Source of the DNA: Chitinophaga arvensicola
GTDB lineage: Bacteria > Bacteroidota > Bacteroidia > Chitinophagales > Chitinophagaceae
NCBI RefSeq assembly: GCF_900110835.1
Contig: NZ_FOJG01000001.1
Span: 3,441,499 to 3,505,498, forward strand
DNA length: 64,000 nucleotides
Reading direction: 5' to 3'
Both the position numbers and the translations under genes were made by a program. Below, piece by piece: positions 16,527 to 25,207 of the stretch. Each line of letters begins with the position of its first letter. Within the stretch, counting starts at the first letter, position 1. The notes beneath the pieces are model-generated. The model ran no database searches. It was not told the origin of the DNA and saw only the letters and a program-made list of their open reading frames with translations.

Positions 16527-19500
16527 TCAATTGCTAATTACCTCATGATGTGCCAATGACACTTCTGCCTCTTTCTGGTCCTTACTGTGATGTGATCCCT
16601 GCCCGTTGCTGTTGATGGTGTCTATCCTCGGCGGAATCAGTTTATACACCACCGGTGTTACAATACGCGACAACAGCGTAGAACTGATCAATCCCCCGAT
16701 CAGTACAATTGCCAGCGGTGCTATCAACGGATTGGTTGATATAGCTACCGGTATCAGTCCTCCGATCGCTGTCAGGGAAGTGAGTACAATTGGGAGGAAG
16801 CGTACTTCTCCGGCCTCCCGGATGGCCTCTTCCAGCGGTTTGCCCTGCATCCGCAACTGGTTGGTAAAATCTACCAGCAGGATCGTATTTTTTACTTCAA
16901 TACCCGCCAGCGCAATCAAACCAATGATGGCGACAAAGGAGAGGGAGTTACCTGTAAGCCACAACGCTACCGCTGCCCCTACAATACCCAATGGTATTAC
17001 AGATAATACGATCAGCATACTCTTGAACGTTTTAAATTGTAAGATCAGTACTGCTACAAAGAGGAAGATCGTTACAATGATCACACTCATAAAGCCGCCG
17101 AAGGAATTTTTCCGGCTTTCTACTTCTCCCCCCATCTCGTAAGTATAGCCTGCAGGCAGTTTCAGGGCATCCATCTGTTTCACCACATCTTCAATCACCT
17201 GGTCGGTAAGAAATCCTTTTTTGATAAAGGCGCCTACTGCTACTACGCGGTTTTTCTCCTGGTGATTAATGGTTAAGGGAGATGTTTCCAGCGCCAGTTC
17301 TGCCACCTGTGAAAGCGGAATCGCGGTTCCCTGACTGTTGTTTACATACAGGTCTTTGAATACGTCGAGGTCCGGTTTGGCCGTTTTCTGCTTGGTCAGC
17401 AGAATATCGTAGTCGTTATCGTTCTGGTCATTATACTGTCCCAGGTTGATACCGGATACGGCTAAACGCACCACCCGGTCGATATTGGCTGTTGGAATGC
17501 CCAGCTGCTGCGCCTTTTCCCGGTCTATCCGCACCCGGATATCGGATTTCAGGTTGCTCACCGGATTATTGATGTAGATAGTGCCCTGCGTTTTCTCCAG
17601 CATCTTTTCCACATTGCCGGCGAGAGATCGTAAGGTATCCAGATTATCGCCAAATAAGCGTACTTCTACCGGCGCTACCATTGGCGGCCCCTGTTCAAAG
17701 TTCTTTACTTCTACTTTTGCACCAGGATAAGGTGTCCATTTTTTACGCAGCGCTTCAATCAGTTTATTCTTGTCTGCCGGGTTGGTATGCGGATCCAGCT
17801 GCACAAACAACTGTGCATAATCGCTTCTTTCATTCTCCTGCATCTCGTTGTAATAGATGCGGGGATTGCCTTTACCGATGTTGCTGGCATAGGAACTTAC
17901 CATCTTTTCCTGTTTCAGTTCTTTCTCTATCTGCTCTACCACGCCGTTGGTATAAGCCAGGTTCGATTGTGGCGGGGTAAAGATATTGATCAGGAACTGC
18001 GGCTTTTCTGAAGCCGGAAACAGGCTGAAACCAATCACTTTAAACAAACCGATGGAGGCGCCAAATACTACCAGTGATACCAGTATGGTCAGCACCGGGC
18101 GATGTAATGCCTTATCCAGCAATTTCGCGTAGCTGCCGTGGATCATTCTTTTCAGCAAACGCATAAACAGGTTGCCCTCCGGATTACCGGTATGCTCTTT
18201 CAGTAAACGGCTGGCCAGGAATGGAATAATGGTCAGCGATACCGCCATAGAAGCCAGTACGCTGAAAATAACCGCCAGCGGGAGGCTACGGATAAAGTCG
18301 CCGCTACCTTCCGGCATAAATACCAGCGGCATAAACGAAATGACCAATGCGGCCGTACAACCCACTACTGCCAGCCCAATCTGTGAGGTGGCTTTGAGTG
18401 TGGCTTCCATGCGGCTATGTCCTTCCAGCATCCACCGCTCAATATTCTCTACTACCACAATGCTGTCATCTACCAACAGCCCCAATGCCACTACCAGTCC
18501 AACAATACTCAGCTGGTTGAGGTTGAAGCCAAACAGCTGCAACAGCACAATTCCGATCGACAACGACAATGGAATGGAGATCATCACAATCAGCGCCGGG
18601 CGCTGTCCCAGCGGAAGCAGGGTAAAGGCTACCAGCAGGATGGCAATAATGAAATCTTTTCCCAGTCCACTGAGGCGGTTATTCACGGCATCAGCCTGGT
18701 CGAAATACTGCACCAGATCAATGTTGGGAGGCAGGGTCTTTTTGAATTTCTCAATCACCGGTTTATAGGCAATCTGTGTTTTGGTGATATTCTCACCGGA
18801 TTTCTGCGCGGCAGATACTACTACGCAACGGTGACTGTTTAATCTTACAAAGTATTTTTCATCTTCAAAGCCATAGTATACACGGGCAATATCTTTCAGG
18901 AAAACATTTTTACCGTTACCCGCAGATACAATCGTATTGCTGATTTCATCAATGTTCTGGTAGTTGCCGCTGGTTTTGATGTTAAAGCTTTTTTCACCCG
19001 CATCGATACTACCACCGGGGATATTGGCCATTTCACTCTGAATGGCGGCCATCACGGTATTTACCGGTAAATGCAACTGGGCCATTTTATCCAGCTGTAA
19101 TTCTACGCGTACCTGTTGTTCCGGTAAGCCATGCAGTTTTACATTTTTAAGGGAGGGTACTTTCTCCAGTTCATCCTGCAGTTTGTCGGCATAGTAACGG
19201 AGTTTGTCGCGGGAAGCATTTTCGGAGATCAGCGCTATCTGCATGATGTTTACATCCGAAGGTTCCTGCTTACGCACTTCTATGCTGTAAATGTCGGCCG
19301 GCAGGTCTTTCCGCTTGTTGTTCACTTCGCGTACCAGCTCCTGGTATTTCTGGTCTACGTTGGAGCTGTATTTATATTCCACCCGCATCACGGCTACGCC
19401 GTCGCTGATGGAGGTCCGTACCCGCTTGATATCATCGAGGCCATAGATTTCTTTCTCCATGGGGTCCACTACCAGGTCTTCCATGTCTTTCGGGCTGGTG

Positions 19501-19658
19501 CCGGGATATACCACGATAACGGTGTATTGCGGCGCCCTCATTTCGGGATCTTCCGAGCGGGGCATATTGAGGATGGTAGTGATGCCCAGCACAATGATCA
19601 TTATAAATATCACCAGTGTGAACTGGTAATTTTTGACGGCATAATTAGCTATTTTCAT
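16527..19658 (-). CDS. RND efflux pump inner-membrane permease
   Basis: Proton-driven transporter of the resistance-nodulation-division superfamily, the inner-membrane part of a tripartite drug or toxic-compound exporter. The 1043 residues match the family length, with twelve expected membrane helices in two repeats and two large periplasmic loops. The fourth-helix motif GLLVDDSIVVVENIER contains the paired Asp residues of the proton relay, placing it with hydrophobe/amphiphile pumps rather than the metal exporters. The N-terminal motif MPRSEDPEMRAPQYTVIVVYPG is also typical. The gene is third in a TolC-adaptor-permease operon, 11 bases after the adaptor gene. The exported substrate is unknown; control is presumably by the adjacent TetR protein. 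Confidence 0.93.
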   Translation of the reverse strand: MKIANYAVKNYQFTLVIFIMIIVLGITTILNMPRSEDPEMRAPQYTVIVVYPGTSPKDMEDLVVDPMEKEIYGLDDIKRVRTSISDGVAVMRVEYKYSSNVDQKYQELVREVNNKRKDLPADIYSIEVRKQEPSDVNIMQIALISENASRDKLRYYADKLQDELEKVPSLKNVKLHGLPEQQVRVELQLDKMAQLHLPVNTVMAAIQSEMANIPGGSIDAGEKSFNIKTSGNYQNIDEISNTIVSAGNGKNVFLKDIARVYYGFEDEKYFVRLNSHRCVVVSAAQKSGENITKTQIAYKPVIEKFKKTLPPNIDLVQYFDQADAVNNRLSGLGKDFIIAILLVAFTLLPLGQRPALIVMISIPLSLSIGIVLLQLFGFNLNQLSIVGLVVALGLLVDDSIVVVENIERWMLEGHSRMEATLKATSQIGLAVVGCTAALVISFMPLVFMPEGSGDFIRSLPLAVIFSVLASMAVSLTIIPFLASRLLKEHTGNPEGNLFMRLLKRMIHGSYAKLLDKALHRPVLTILVSLVVFGASIGLFKVIGFSLFPASEKPQFLINIFTPPQSNLAYTNGVVEQIEKELKQEKMVSSYASNIGKGNPRIYYNEMQENERSDYAQLFVQLDPHTNPADKNKLIEALRKKWTPYPGAKVEVKNFEQGPPMVAPVEVRLFGDNLDTLRSLAGNVEKMLEKTQGTIYINNPVSNLKSDIRVRIDREKAQQLGIPTANIDRVVRLAVSGINLGQYNDQNDNDYDILLTKQKTAKPDLDVFKDLYVNNSQGTAIPLSQVAELALETSPLTINHQEKNRVVAVGAFIKKGFLTDQVIEDVVKQMDALKLPAGYTYEMGGEVESRKNSFGGFMSVIIVTIFLFVAVLILQFKTFKSMLIVLSVIPLGIVGAAVALWLTGNSLSFVAIIGLIALAGIEVKNTILLVDFTNQLRMQGKPLEEAIREAGEVRFLPIVLTSLTAIGGLIPVAISTNPLIAPLAIVLIGGLISSTLLSRIVTPVVYKLIPPRIDTINSNGQGSHHSKDQKEAEVSLAHHEVISN

Positions 19659-19669
19659 GATCGTAGTGG

Positions 19670-20713
19670 TTATTGGATAATACGGATAGGTGATTGATCC
19701 TTCAGGTAGGCGCTACCGGAAATAATGAGTGCCTTTGCCTGTTCCATGCCGGTGCTGATCAGCACATTTTCTTTTTCCATGCCTGCAATAGTGACGGGGA
19801 TTTTCCTGGCGGTTTTGTTATCGTTGGTGACGAATACAAACCCACTGCTGCCGTTGCCGTCCAGCAGCGAGGCGTAGGGAATACTCCAGGCCGTGCTGCC
19901 GCTGATGGCGCCGGCTTCTATATGACAACGGCCAAACATGCCGGCCGCGATAGCGGCGGGCTTGTTGCCGGTAATTTGTACGTCGATGAGGAAGGTGCCG
20001 CTCTGTGCATCTATGCCTTCAGATTTACGTGTAACCATTCCGGTGAGCGGATCGCCTGTTACACCGGATACTTCGATGCTGGCTTTATCTCCGTTCTTTA
20101 CCTGTGCCCATTCCCGGTCGCTTACGCCTACACGCAGCAGCCAGTGCGCACTGTTGGCGCCATTGGTTTGCAGTACGGGGGTACCTGCATTGACCATTTG
20201 TCCGCTGCTCACCAGTTTGTGTAATACATATCCGTCCTGTGTGGCATGAATGGCAGAATAGCTGCGGTTAAACTGGGTGGTGCTGAGTTGCTGCCGTGCC
20301 TGGTCCATGGTGGTTTTGCTGTTTTCCAGCTGTTCCTGCGTGGCTACACTGTCGTTGTGCAGGCGTACAATACGCTGGTAATCGCGTTGTGCTTTTTCAA
20401 AGGCCAGCTGGTCTTTCTGTACCTGTGCATCTATTTCAGTGAGATTGAGCGTGGCGAGCAGTTGTCCTTTGCTAACTCTATCGCCTTCTTTTACCAGGAT
20501 GCTATTTACAATGCCGTTGGTTTTGAAGGAAAGATATACTTCATCGTCGGTGGTAAACTGGCCGGAGGCGTTGATGGTGACTGCCGTGCCTTGTTTTGCC
20601 AGTGGCATTATTTTCACCGGGATCGTATCTGAAACAGTAGCAGTAGCTGCCGGTTTGCTGCCGCAGGAAAACAGGAGCAGGGAGAGTGGCAGCAGGAGCA
20701 ATGTATTTTTCAT
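19670..20713 (-). CDS. RND efflux periplasmic adaptor (membrane fusion) lipoprotein
   Basis: Links the RND permease to the outer-membrane channel. 347 residues: a lipobox LLFSC (Cys about residue 17) for membrane anchoring, a split biotinyl-lipoyl hairpin domain (IVNSILVKEGDRVSKGQLLATL and YVLHKLVSSGQMVNAGTPVLQ), an alpha-helical hairpin between them (about 90-150), and beta-barrel and membrane-proximal domains. The order of parts fits the HlyD/AcrA family. It sits between tolC (20 bases upstream) and the permease gene (11 bases downstream), so the three are one operon. Confidence 0.92.
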   Translation of the reverse strand: MKNTLLLLPLSLLLFSCGSKPAATATVSDTIPVKIMPLAKQGTAVTINASGQFTTDDEVYLSFKTNGIVNSILVKEGDRVSKGQLLATLNLTEIDAQVQKDQLAFEKAQRDYQRIVRLHNDSVATQEQLENSKTTMDQARQQLSTTQFNRSYSAIHATQDGYVLHKLVSSGQMVNAGTPVLQTNGANSAHWLLRVGVSDREWAQVKNGDKASIEVSGVTGDPLTGMVTRKSEGIDAQSGTFLIDVQITGNKPAAIAAGMFGRCHIEAGAISGSTAWSIPYASLLDGNGSSGFVFVTNDNKTARKIPVTIAGMEKENVLISTGMEQAKALIISGSAYLKDQSPIRIIQ

Positions 20714-20733
20714 ATGAGTAAGTTTAAGGAGTT

Positions 20734-22095
20734 TTATTGTTTGTTGGTGATATCGTAAGATGCCTGTGCACGTTCTACTCCGGCGTAGGCCGTTTGTACC
20801 GCCGCCTGTGCTACAGCGGTTTGCAGCCGTGCCTGGGTGAGTTGGTTCTGTGCATCCAGCAGTTCTATATAGAGTAGCTGACCTTCTTTGTATACTTTCA
20901 TCTGGTCGCGGTAATATCTTTCGGCAAATGACAGCTGGCTTTGTGCGGTCTTGAAATTGAGCACGGCAGTCTGGTAGTTGTTCATCGTTTGGTAGAGCTG
21001 CAAGCGTAACTGTTCGGCTGTTTGATCGGCTGCATTGGAGATGGTGGCTACGTCGTTCGCCGCCTGTTTGATCTTGTATTTGTATTTATGGGAAGCAAAC
21101 AGATTCCATTCCAGGTTCACGCCGAACAGGTAGTAGCGGGTATCCTTATCGAACTTTGCGCCCATACCCTGTGAGCCAAGATCCAGGAAGGTGCTGAGTT
21201 TAGGAACGAGATAGGAGCGTTGCAGTTGTTCGTTTAACCGGTATACGTTGGTGGCACTTTTATACTGGGCCAGTTCTTCCCGGTCGTTGATATCTTTTCC
21301 CGGTAGTTGCTGTGGCATGTTCAGCAGGGTGCTGTCCAGTGTAATGTCTTCATCCAGGGAGCGGTTCAGCAGGAAGTTGAAATAGGCTTTTGAATTCTGC
21401 CGCGAGTTGATCGCTTTGTTGATATCGGCATCCGTTTTTTCTTTCTCCGTTTGTGCGCGGTATAAGGCGGTGTTGTTGCGCATGCCGTTACGCACCATGC
21501 TTTCGTTGATACGGATATTTTCATTGATCAGCGACAGCGCATTGTTGTAGATGGCCACGGACTGTGCTGCCTGGTAATACTGGTAATAGGCGGTTTTTAT
21601 ATCGCGCACCAGTTCCCGTTTGTACACATTCATAGCCGCCTGTTGCTGTGTGATCTGTTCTCGTTTGATCTTCTGGTTATAGTAGATTTCTGCATTGATC
21701 AGCGGCAGACTGGCACGTACTTTTGCATCATAAAAATTATCGGGATTCAGTTGCACCGATACGTTGTCGAGGTTTTTAAAATTGTGACTGTTGGTCAGCT
21801 GATTCAGACTGGCATACACCGGGTTCATAATATCTCCGATAGGGAAGTCGATGGTACGGCCACCGGACGATTTCGTATAACTCCCCAGCACAGATACATT
21901 CGGACCAAACAGCGTTTTGGCTTCCTGTAACGCCAGCATGGATTTACTCAGCTGGAAGCTCTGGTCTTTCAATCCTTTGTTGTTATTGAAAGCGGATTGT
22001 ATGTATTGATCCAGCACAGTACTTTGTGAGAAGGCGCTCAAACCTGCGCTGAGCAGGCCTATTAACAATGCTCCTTTTGTGATTAATGTGTACAT
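20734..22095 (-). CDS. TolC family outer-membrane efflux channel
   Basis: Outer-membrane and periplasmic tunnel protein of a tripartite exporter. 453 residues with a signal peptide ending LSAFSQ and two internally related halves of long coiled helices, for example KSMLALQEAKTLFGPNVSVLGSYT and the C-terminal repeat LYIELLDAQNQLTQARLQTAVAQAAVQ. There is no lipobox. It is the first gene of the pump operon; its start codon overlaps a degenerate operator copy (22092-22110), and a perfect copy lies 65 bases upstream. Confidence 0.92.
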   Translation of the reverse strand: MYTLITKGALLIGLLSAGLSAFSQSTVLDQYIQSAFNNNKGLKDQSFQLSKSMLALQEAKTLFGPNVSVLGSYTKSSGGRTIDFPIGDIMNPVYASLNQLTNSHNFKNLDNVSVQLNPDNFYDAKVRASLPLINAEIYYNQKIKREQITQQQAAMNVYKRELVRDIKTAYYQYYQAAQSVAIYNNALSLINENIRINESMVRNGMRNNTALYRAQTEKEKTDADINKAINSRQNSKAYFNFLLNRSLDEDITLDSTLLNMPQQLPGKDINDREELAQYKSATNVYRLNEQLQRSYLVPKLSTFLDLGSQGMGAKFDKDTRYYLFGVNLEWNLFASHKYKYKIKQAANDVATISNAADQTAEQLRLQLYQTMNNYQTAVLNFKTAQSQLSFAERYYRDQMKVYKEGQLLYIELLDAQNQLTQARLQTAVAQAAVQTAYAGVERAQASYDITNKQ

Positions 22096-22110
22096 AATGA
22101 ACGGTGTTTA
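22092..22110. promoter_or_regulatory. Degenerate TetR operator copy over the tolC start codon
   Basis: Matches 16 of 19 bases of the element ATATACTGAACAGTGTTTA that occurs exactly at 22160-22178 and 22895-22913. Repressor bound here would cover the tolC initiation region. Confidence 0.5.
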
Positions 22111-22159
22111 TTAATACCGAAAAAAATAAAGCCAGGCAAGGCTTTTATTATCGTCGTTG

Positions 22160-22178
22160 ATATACTGAACAGTGTTTA
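22160..22178. promoter_or_regulatory. Putative TetR operator upstream of the efflux operon
   Basis: ATATACTGAACAGTGTTTA, identical over all 19 bases to the copy in the tetR promoter. The core is the inverted repeat ACTG-AA-CAGT. It lies between the tetR terminator and tolC, where the pump promoter must be. TATATCAA follows on the minus strand, a poor -7 box compared with TATATTTG at tetR, so the pump promoter may be weaker. Confidence 0.7.
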
Positions 22179-22189
22179 ATGATGCTGTT

Positions 22190-22212
22190 TAAAAAAAGCC
22201 GTATAGGCTTTT
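22190..22212 (-). terminator. Intrinsic terminator after the tetR gene
   Basis: On the minus strand AAAAGCC-TATAC-GGCTTTT followed by further T residues. It separates tetR from the downstream tolC operon, so the pump has its own promoter. Confidence 0.75.
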
Positions 22213-22255
22213 AGTATAGATGCCGATGGCACATTTCACTTTCACAGATTACGTT

Positions 22256-22873
22256 CTACGCTTTGATCATCCGCAGGTATTCTTTTATCGCTTCATTCAT
22301 GATCGCCGGCATTTCTTCATCTGATACCCCTGATACTTTGGAACATCTGCCCCGCAGATGGAGGCTTACAAAGCCATGCGCAAAGGCCCATACAGACAAT
22401 GTTCCGATAGTGGCATCCTTGAACTTTACCACTTTCTTGTCAATACACTCCTGCATCAGGTGATACAATCCATCATAAGCCGGATCTCCGTTCTCCCATT
22501 TCTCTTTCTCTACCAGCGCATTCATCGGGGCTTTGATGATAAACATCAGATCATACAGCTCCGGATGATTCCGGGAAAAATCTAAATACGCATGCGCCAG
22601 TTGCTCCAGTCGTTTAAACGGATCGGTATGTGTTACCTTCTGCAGAAAGTCCTTGGCCAGTGTGGCAAAAGCTTCCGTTTGCACGTCATACAGCAACTGG
22701 TCCTTATCTTTATAATAAAGATAGATAGTTGCAGGACTGTACTCAATTTTATCAGCGATATTGCGGATAGATACCTTTTCATATCCTTCTTCCACAATCA
22801 TTTTAACGGCTACATCTACAATACGTCTGCGCATTTCAGCCTTTTCACGCTCTTTTCTTTCTATAATGCCCAC
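22256..22873 (-). CDS. TetR/AcrR family regulator of the adjacent RND pump
   Basis: DNA-binding repressor, probably controlling itself and the downstream efflux operon. About 205 residues: an N-terminal helix-turn-helix domain (VSIRNIADKIEYSPATIYLY followed by YKDKDQLLYDV) and a helical ligand-binding domain. The longest frame starts at ATG 22921, but that codon lies inside the promoter: the -33 CAA and -7 CAAATATA boxes at 22892-22922 would be within the coding sequence. I therefore use GTG 22873, which precedes IIERKEREKAEMRRRIVDVA, the usual TetR N-terminal helix; ATG at the later MRRR is an alternative. The ligand is unknown. Confidence 0.85.
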   Translation of the reverse strand: MGIIERKEREKAEMRRRIVDVAVKMIVEEGYEKVSIRNIADKIEYSPATIYLYYKDKDQLLYDVQTEAFATLAKDFLQKVTHTDPFKRLEQLAHAYLDFSRNHPELYDLMFIIKAPMNALVEKEKWENGDPAYDGLYHLMQECIDKKVVKFKDATIGTLSVWAFAHGFVSLHLRGRCSKVSGVSDEEMPAIMNEAIKEYLRMIKA

Positions 22874-22891
22874 ATTGTATAGTTTACAGTG

Positions 22892-22922
22892 CAAATATAC
22901 TGAACAGTGTTTATTTTCCAAA
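22892..22922 (-). promoter_or_regulatory. tetR promoter with operator between the boxes
   Basis: On the minus strand TTTG (22919-22922), 19 bases of spacing, then TATATTTG (22892-22899): a full consensus promoter. The 19-base operator element (22895-22913), with core ACTGAACAGT at 22899-22908, fills the spacer and overlaps the -7 box, the classic position for autorepression. Confidence 0.8.
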
Positions 22923-22959
22923 TTTATTTCCAGGAAACCTTAAATAAGCGGGTGGAAAT

Positions 22960-25197
22960 CTACTCTACGGTTATCTCATCGCAGCACAGCGATGGCTTCT
23001 TACCCGCCACCAGCCGCCAGTCAGGAAGTGTAGCCGGGCATTTGGCCGTTACCCGGATATACCGGGCCGCTGTGCCAGGCACCGCAAAGGAGTAAGGGTT
23101 GATATGCACGGCGTAATCCTCCTCCGGCACCGGGATATCTTTCGTCCCGGCCACCGTGAAGTGGGTACCATCTACAGATGTTTCCACGACCACCTGCGTA
23201 GGATTGAAAATATAATGCCTTGCATCCTGCAGGAAATTCATCTGTACCTGGCGGATGGTTTTACTGCTGCCCATATCAATAGTGGCAATCATGTCTTTAC
23301 CATAGGTAAAGAGCCAGTTGTAGCTGAAATCATTACCGCCGGTAAGTCCGTCGGTGAGCGTACGTTCCTTTTTAGGTGTATACTCCGGTGTATAAGGATT
23401 CACCAGTGTCACCGAAGCACCCTGCGCCAGGCTTTTTATCCATTTGCGGGAGAAGATCGCCTGCCATTCCTGCGCATACGCATCAGGTGATAAGCCCCCC
23501 TCAGAGAGTTCCTGCACGCCCGCCGTTTTACATGCGGCTACAAATTTTTGCACCCGCTGCGGCCACCGTGGATTTACAGTGCCATCGGGTTGCAGGTAAC
23601 CATATTTATCAAATCCGTAAAACCGGGATTGCTGTAATACCACATACTCCAGGAACAAACGTGTACGATAAATCCTTTGCAGGAATACTGTATTATTCGC
23701 GGCAGCCACTTCTGCTTTATCCAGCAACCCGGAATACTGATCAATCAGCACCGGCGACAGGTAATCTTTGGTATTATAGATCGGGTTACCATAAATATCC
23801 AGCACGCTATGGGTGCTTTTTACCGCGTCGCTGAGTGCATCCAGGTATTGCCCCATTACATTGGCGGCAGGCCCGTAATAGCCCGTTAAAAAGTCGTTGT
23901 TGATCTTTTTCAGATCGGCATCCGGCTGCCATAACAAACACGCCTGTACGTAGCTGTTGTATTCGGCCATATCGCCATACGTTTCTCCACTGCCCTGCGA
24001 GAATACGCCTTTCACATGATGTGCGGCAAAATATTGCAGGTTGGGTTGGAGGTTGGTATAATCCGGAAATGGATTCAGGTAATTGGTAAACTGCGTGGTA
24101 TAATCCCAGATGAACAGGTTACCGGTGGTTGCTTCCCAGCCCTGGAGATTTTTCCGGAAACCGGCTGCTGATGCCGTTTGCGCCAGCGGCTCCTGCCGGA
24201 ATGCATCGATGGTACTCAGCATAATGAATACATTGGCGGCCGGTTTCGTTTTCAACGGCGCTTTGGCAGTATAGCCATAGGCCAGCGTGGTAAAATGCTG
24301 TTGGGGGAACTGCCCCGCTACCCGGTTCACAAAACGGATCAGGGATCCCTGTGGTCCCCCTTCTTCTGCATCCGTTTTTTTGCAAAGGTCGCAGGTACAG
24401 GCGCCGCCACCGTCCTGTGGCGCAATAGACCAGTACATCGCATCCGGGTTGGCCGCTATGGCTTTTTTAAACCACGCTACCGTAAGTGCATATACGTTTT
24501 CATTACTCAGACATAATTGGAGAGGCTGCCTTTTGCCATTTACCAGTGAATAGTATTCGGGATGATCTTTGAAATAGGTATCCGGTGGCACCAGTTTGAA
24601 AAACGAATGTCCCCATAACCCCCATAGATCTTCAAACCGGTGAAGTCCATGCCAGGCCAGGTATTCCGCATCCATGGAAGGAGGGTAGTAGGTTTCGCGG
24701 TACTGAAACGCCGGTTCACGTAAATCGGAAATGGGCCCTTTTAAGCGTATATCCTTTGCCGTTGGTACCTGTGCGGGGCCTGCATCGTCCTTACGGCAAC
24801 CCATATACGTCTGCAACGTGTAATACACACCATACACCACGCCCTGCCCGCTGCCGCCACGGATAAACAATTGCTTGTCTTTGACCCCCGCAAAATAACC
24901 TTCACTTTTTATACTCGGAGGTCCTGCGGTATGCGAGGTATTACCGATAAATACCGCCGGTTGTGCTTTATATTGTGATTCGGGTATAACGGGTAGCTTA
25001 GCCCCGGATATCCGCTGAACATAATCCTGGAAAATACCGGCGGCCCTGCTTTCTGCTTTGGTGGCCTGCTCCGGCAACACGATCACATATCCGCTGCGCC
25101 CTTGCTGTACCAGCGTAAGATCCTCCGCCTGTGGTGTACAGGCACTGTATAGTAACGTCGTGATCATTAACAAAAGGCTGCTCATAATTCTGCACAT
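22960..25197 (-). CDS. DUF4838 glycosidase-like lipoprotein with C-terminal discoidin-like domain
   Basis: Predicted surface or periplasmic lipoprotein acting on a polysaccharide. I place the start at ATG 25197, 10 bases after the stop of the TPR gene, because it leads straight into a lipobox (LLYSAC). 745 residues: an N-terminal alpha/beta domain like that preceding many hexosaminidase-type enzymes (about 30-140), a central DUF4838-type barrel (about 150-520, with EAEYLAWHGL-like segment DAEYLAWHGL, a CTCDLC cysteine cluster and YWSIAPQDGGG), and a C-terminal F5/8 type C (discoidin-like) sugar-binding domain (about 620-745). DUF4838 has no firm activity that I know of; by position it may trim or modify the polymer made by this operon. 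It is the last gene of the six-gene unit. Confidence 0.78.
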   Translation of the reverse strand: MCRIMSSLLLMITTLLYSACTPQAEDLTLVQQGRSGYVIVLPEQATKAESRAAGIFQDYVQRISGAKLPVIPESQYKAQPAVFIGNTSHTAGPPSIKSEGYFAGVKDKQLFIRGGSGQGVVYGVYYTLQTYMGCRKDDAGPAQVPTAKDIRLKGPISDLREPAFQYRETYYPPSMDAEYLAWHGLHRFEDLWGLWGHSFFKLVPPDTYFKDHPEYYSLVNGKRQPLQLCLSNENVYALTVAWFKKAIAANPDAMYWSIAPQDGGGACTCDLCKKTDAEEGGPQGSLIRFVNRVAGQFPQQHFTTLAYGYTAKAPLKTKPAANVFIMLSTIDAFRQEPLAQTASAAGFRKNLQGWEATTGNLFIWDYTTQFTNYLNPFPDYTNLQPNLQYFAAHHVKGVFSQGSGETYGDMAEYNSYVQACLLWQPDADLKKINNDFLTGYYGPAANVMGQYLDALSDAVKSTHSVLDIYGNPIYNTKDYLSPVLIDQYSGLLDKAEVAAANNTVFLQRIYRTRLFLEYVVLQQSRFYGFDKYGYLQPDGTVNPRWPQRVQKFVAACKTAGVQELSEGGLSPDAYAQEWQAIFSRKWIKSLAQGASVTLVNPYTPEYTPKKERTLTDGLTGGNDFSYNWLFTYGKDMIATIDMGSSKTIRQVQMNFLQDARHYIFNPTQVVVETSVDGTHFTVAGTKDIPVPEEDYAVHINPYSFAVPGTAARYIRVTAKCPATLPDWRLVAGKKPSLCCDEITVE

Positions 25198-25207
25198 TGT
25201 AATTCCA

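Noticed and set aside
22874-22921. ATG 22921 as tetR start
   Set aside because: Consensus promoter boxes and the operator lie within this stretch, and the extra residues (ENKHCSVYLHCKLYN) are not TetR-like.
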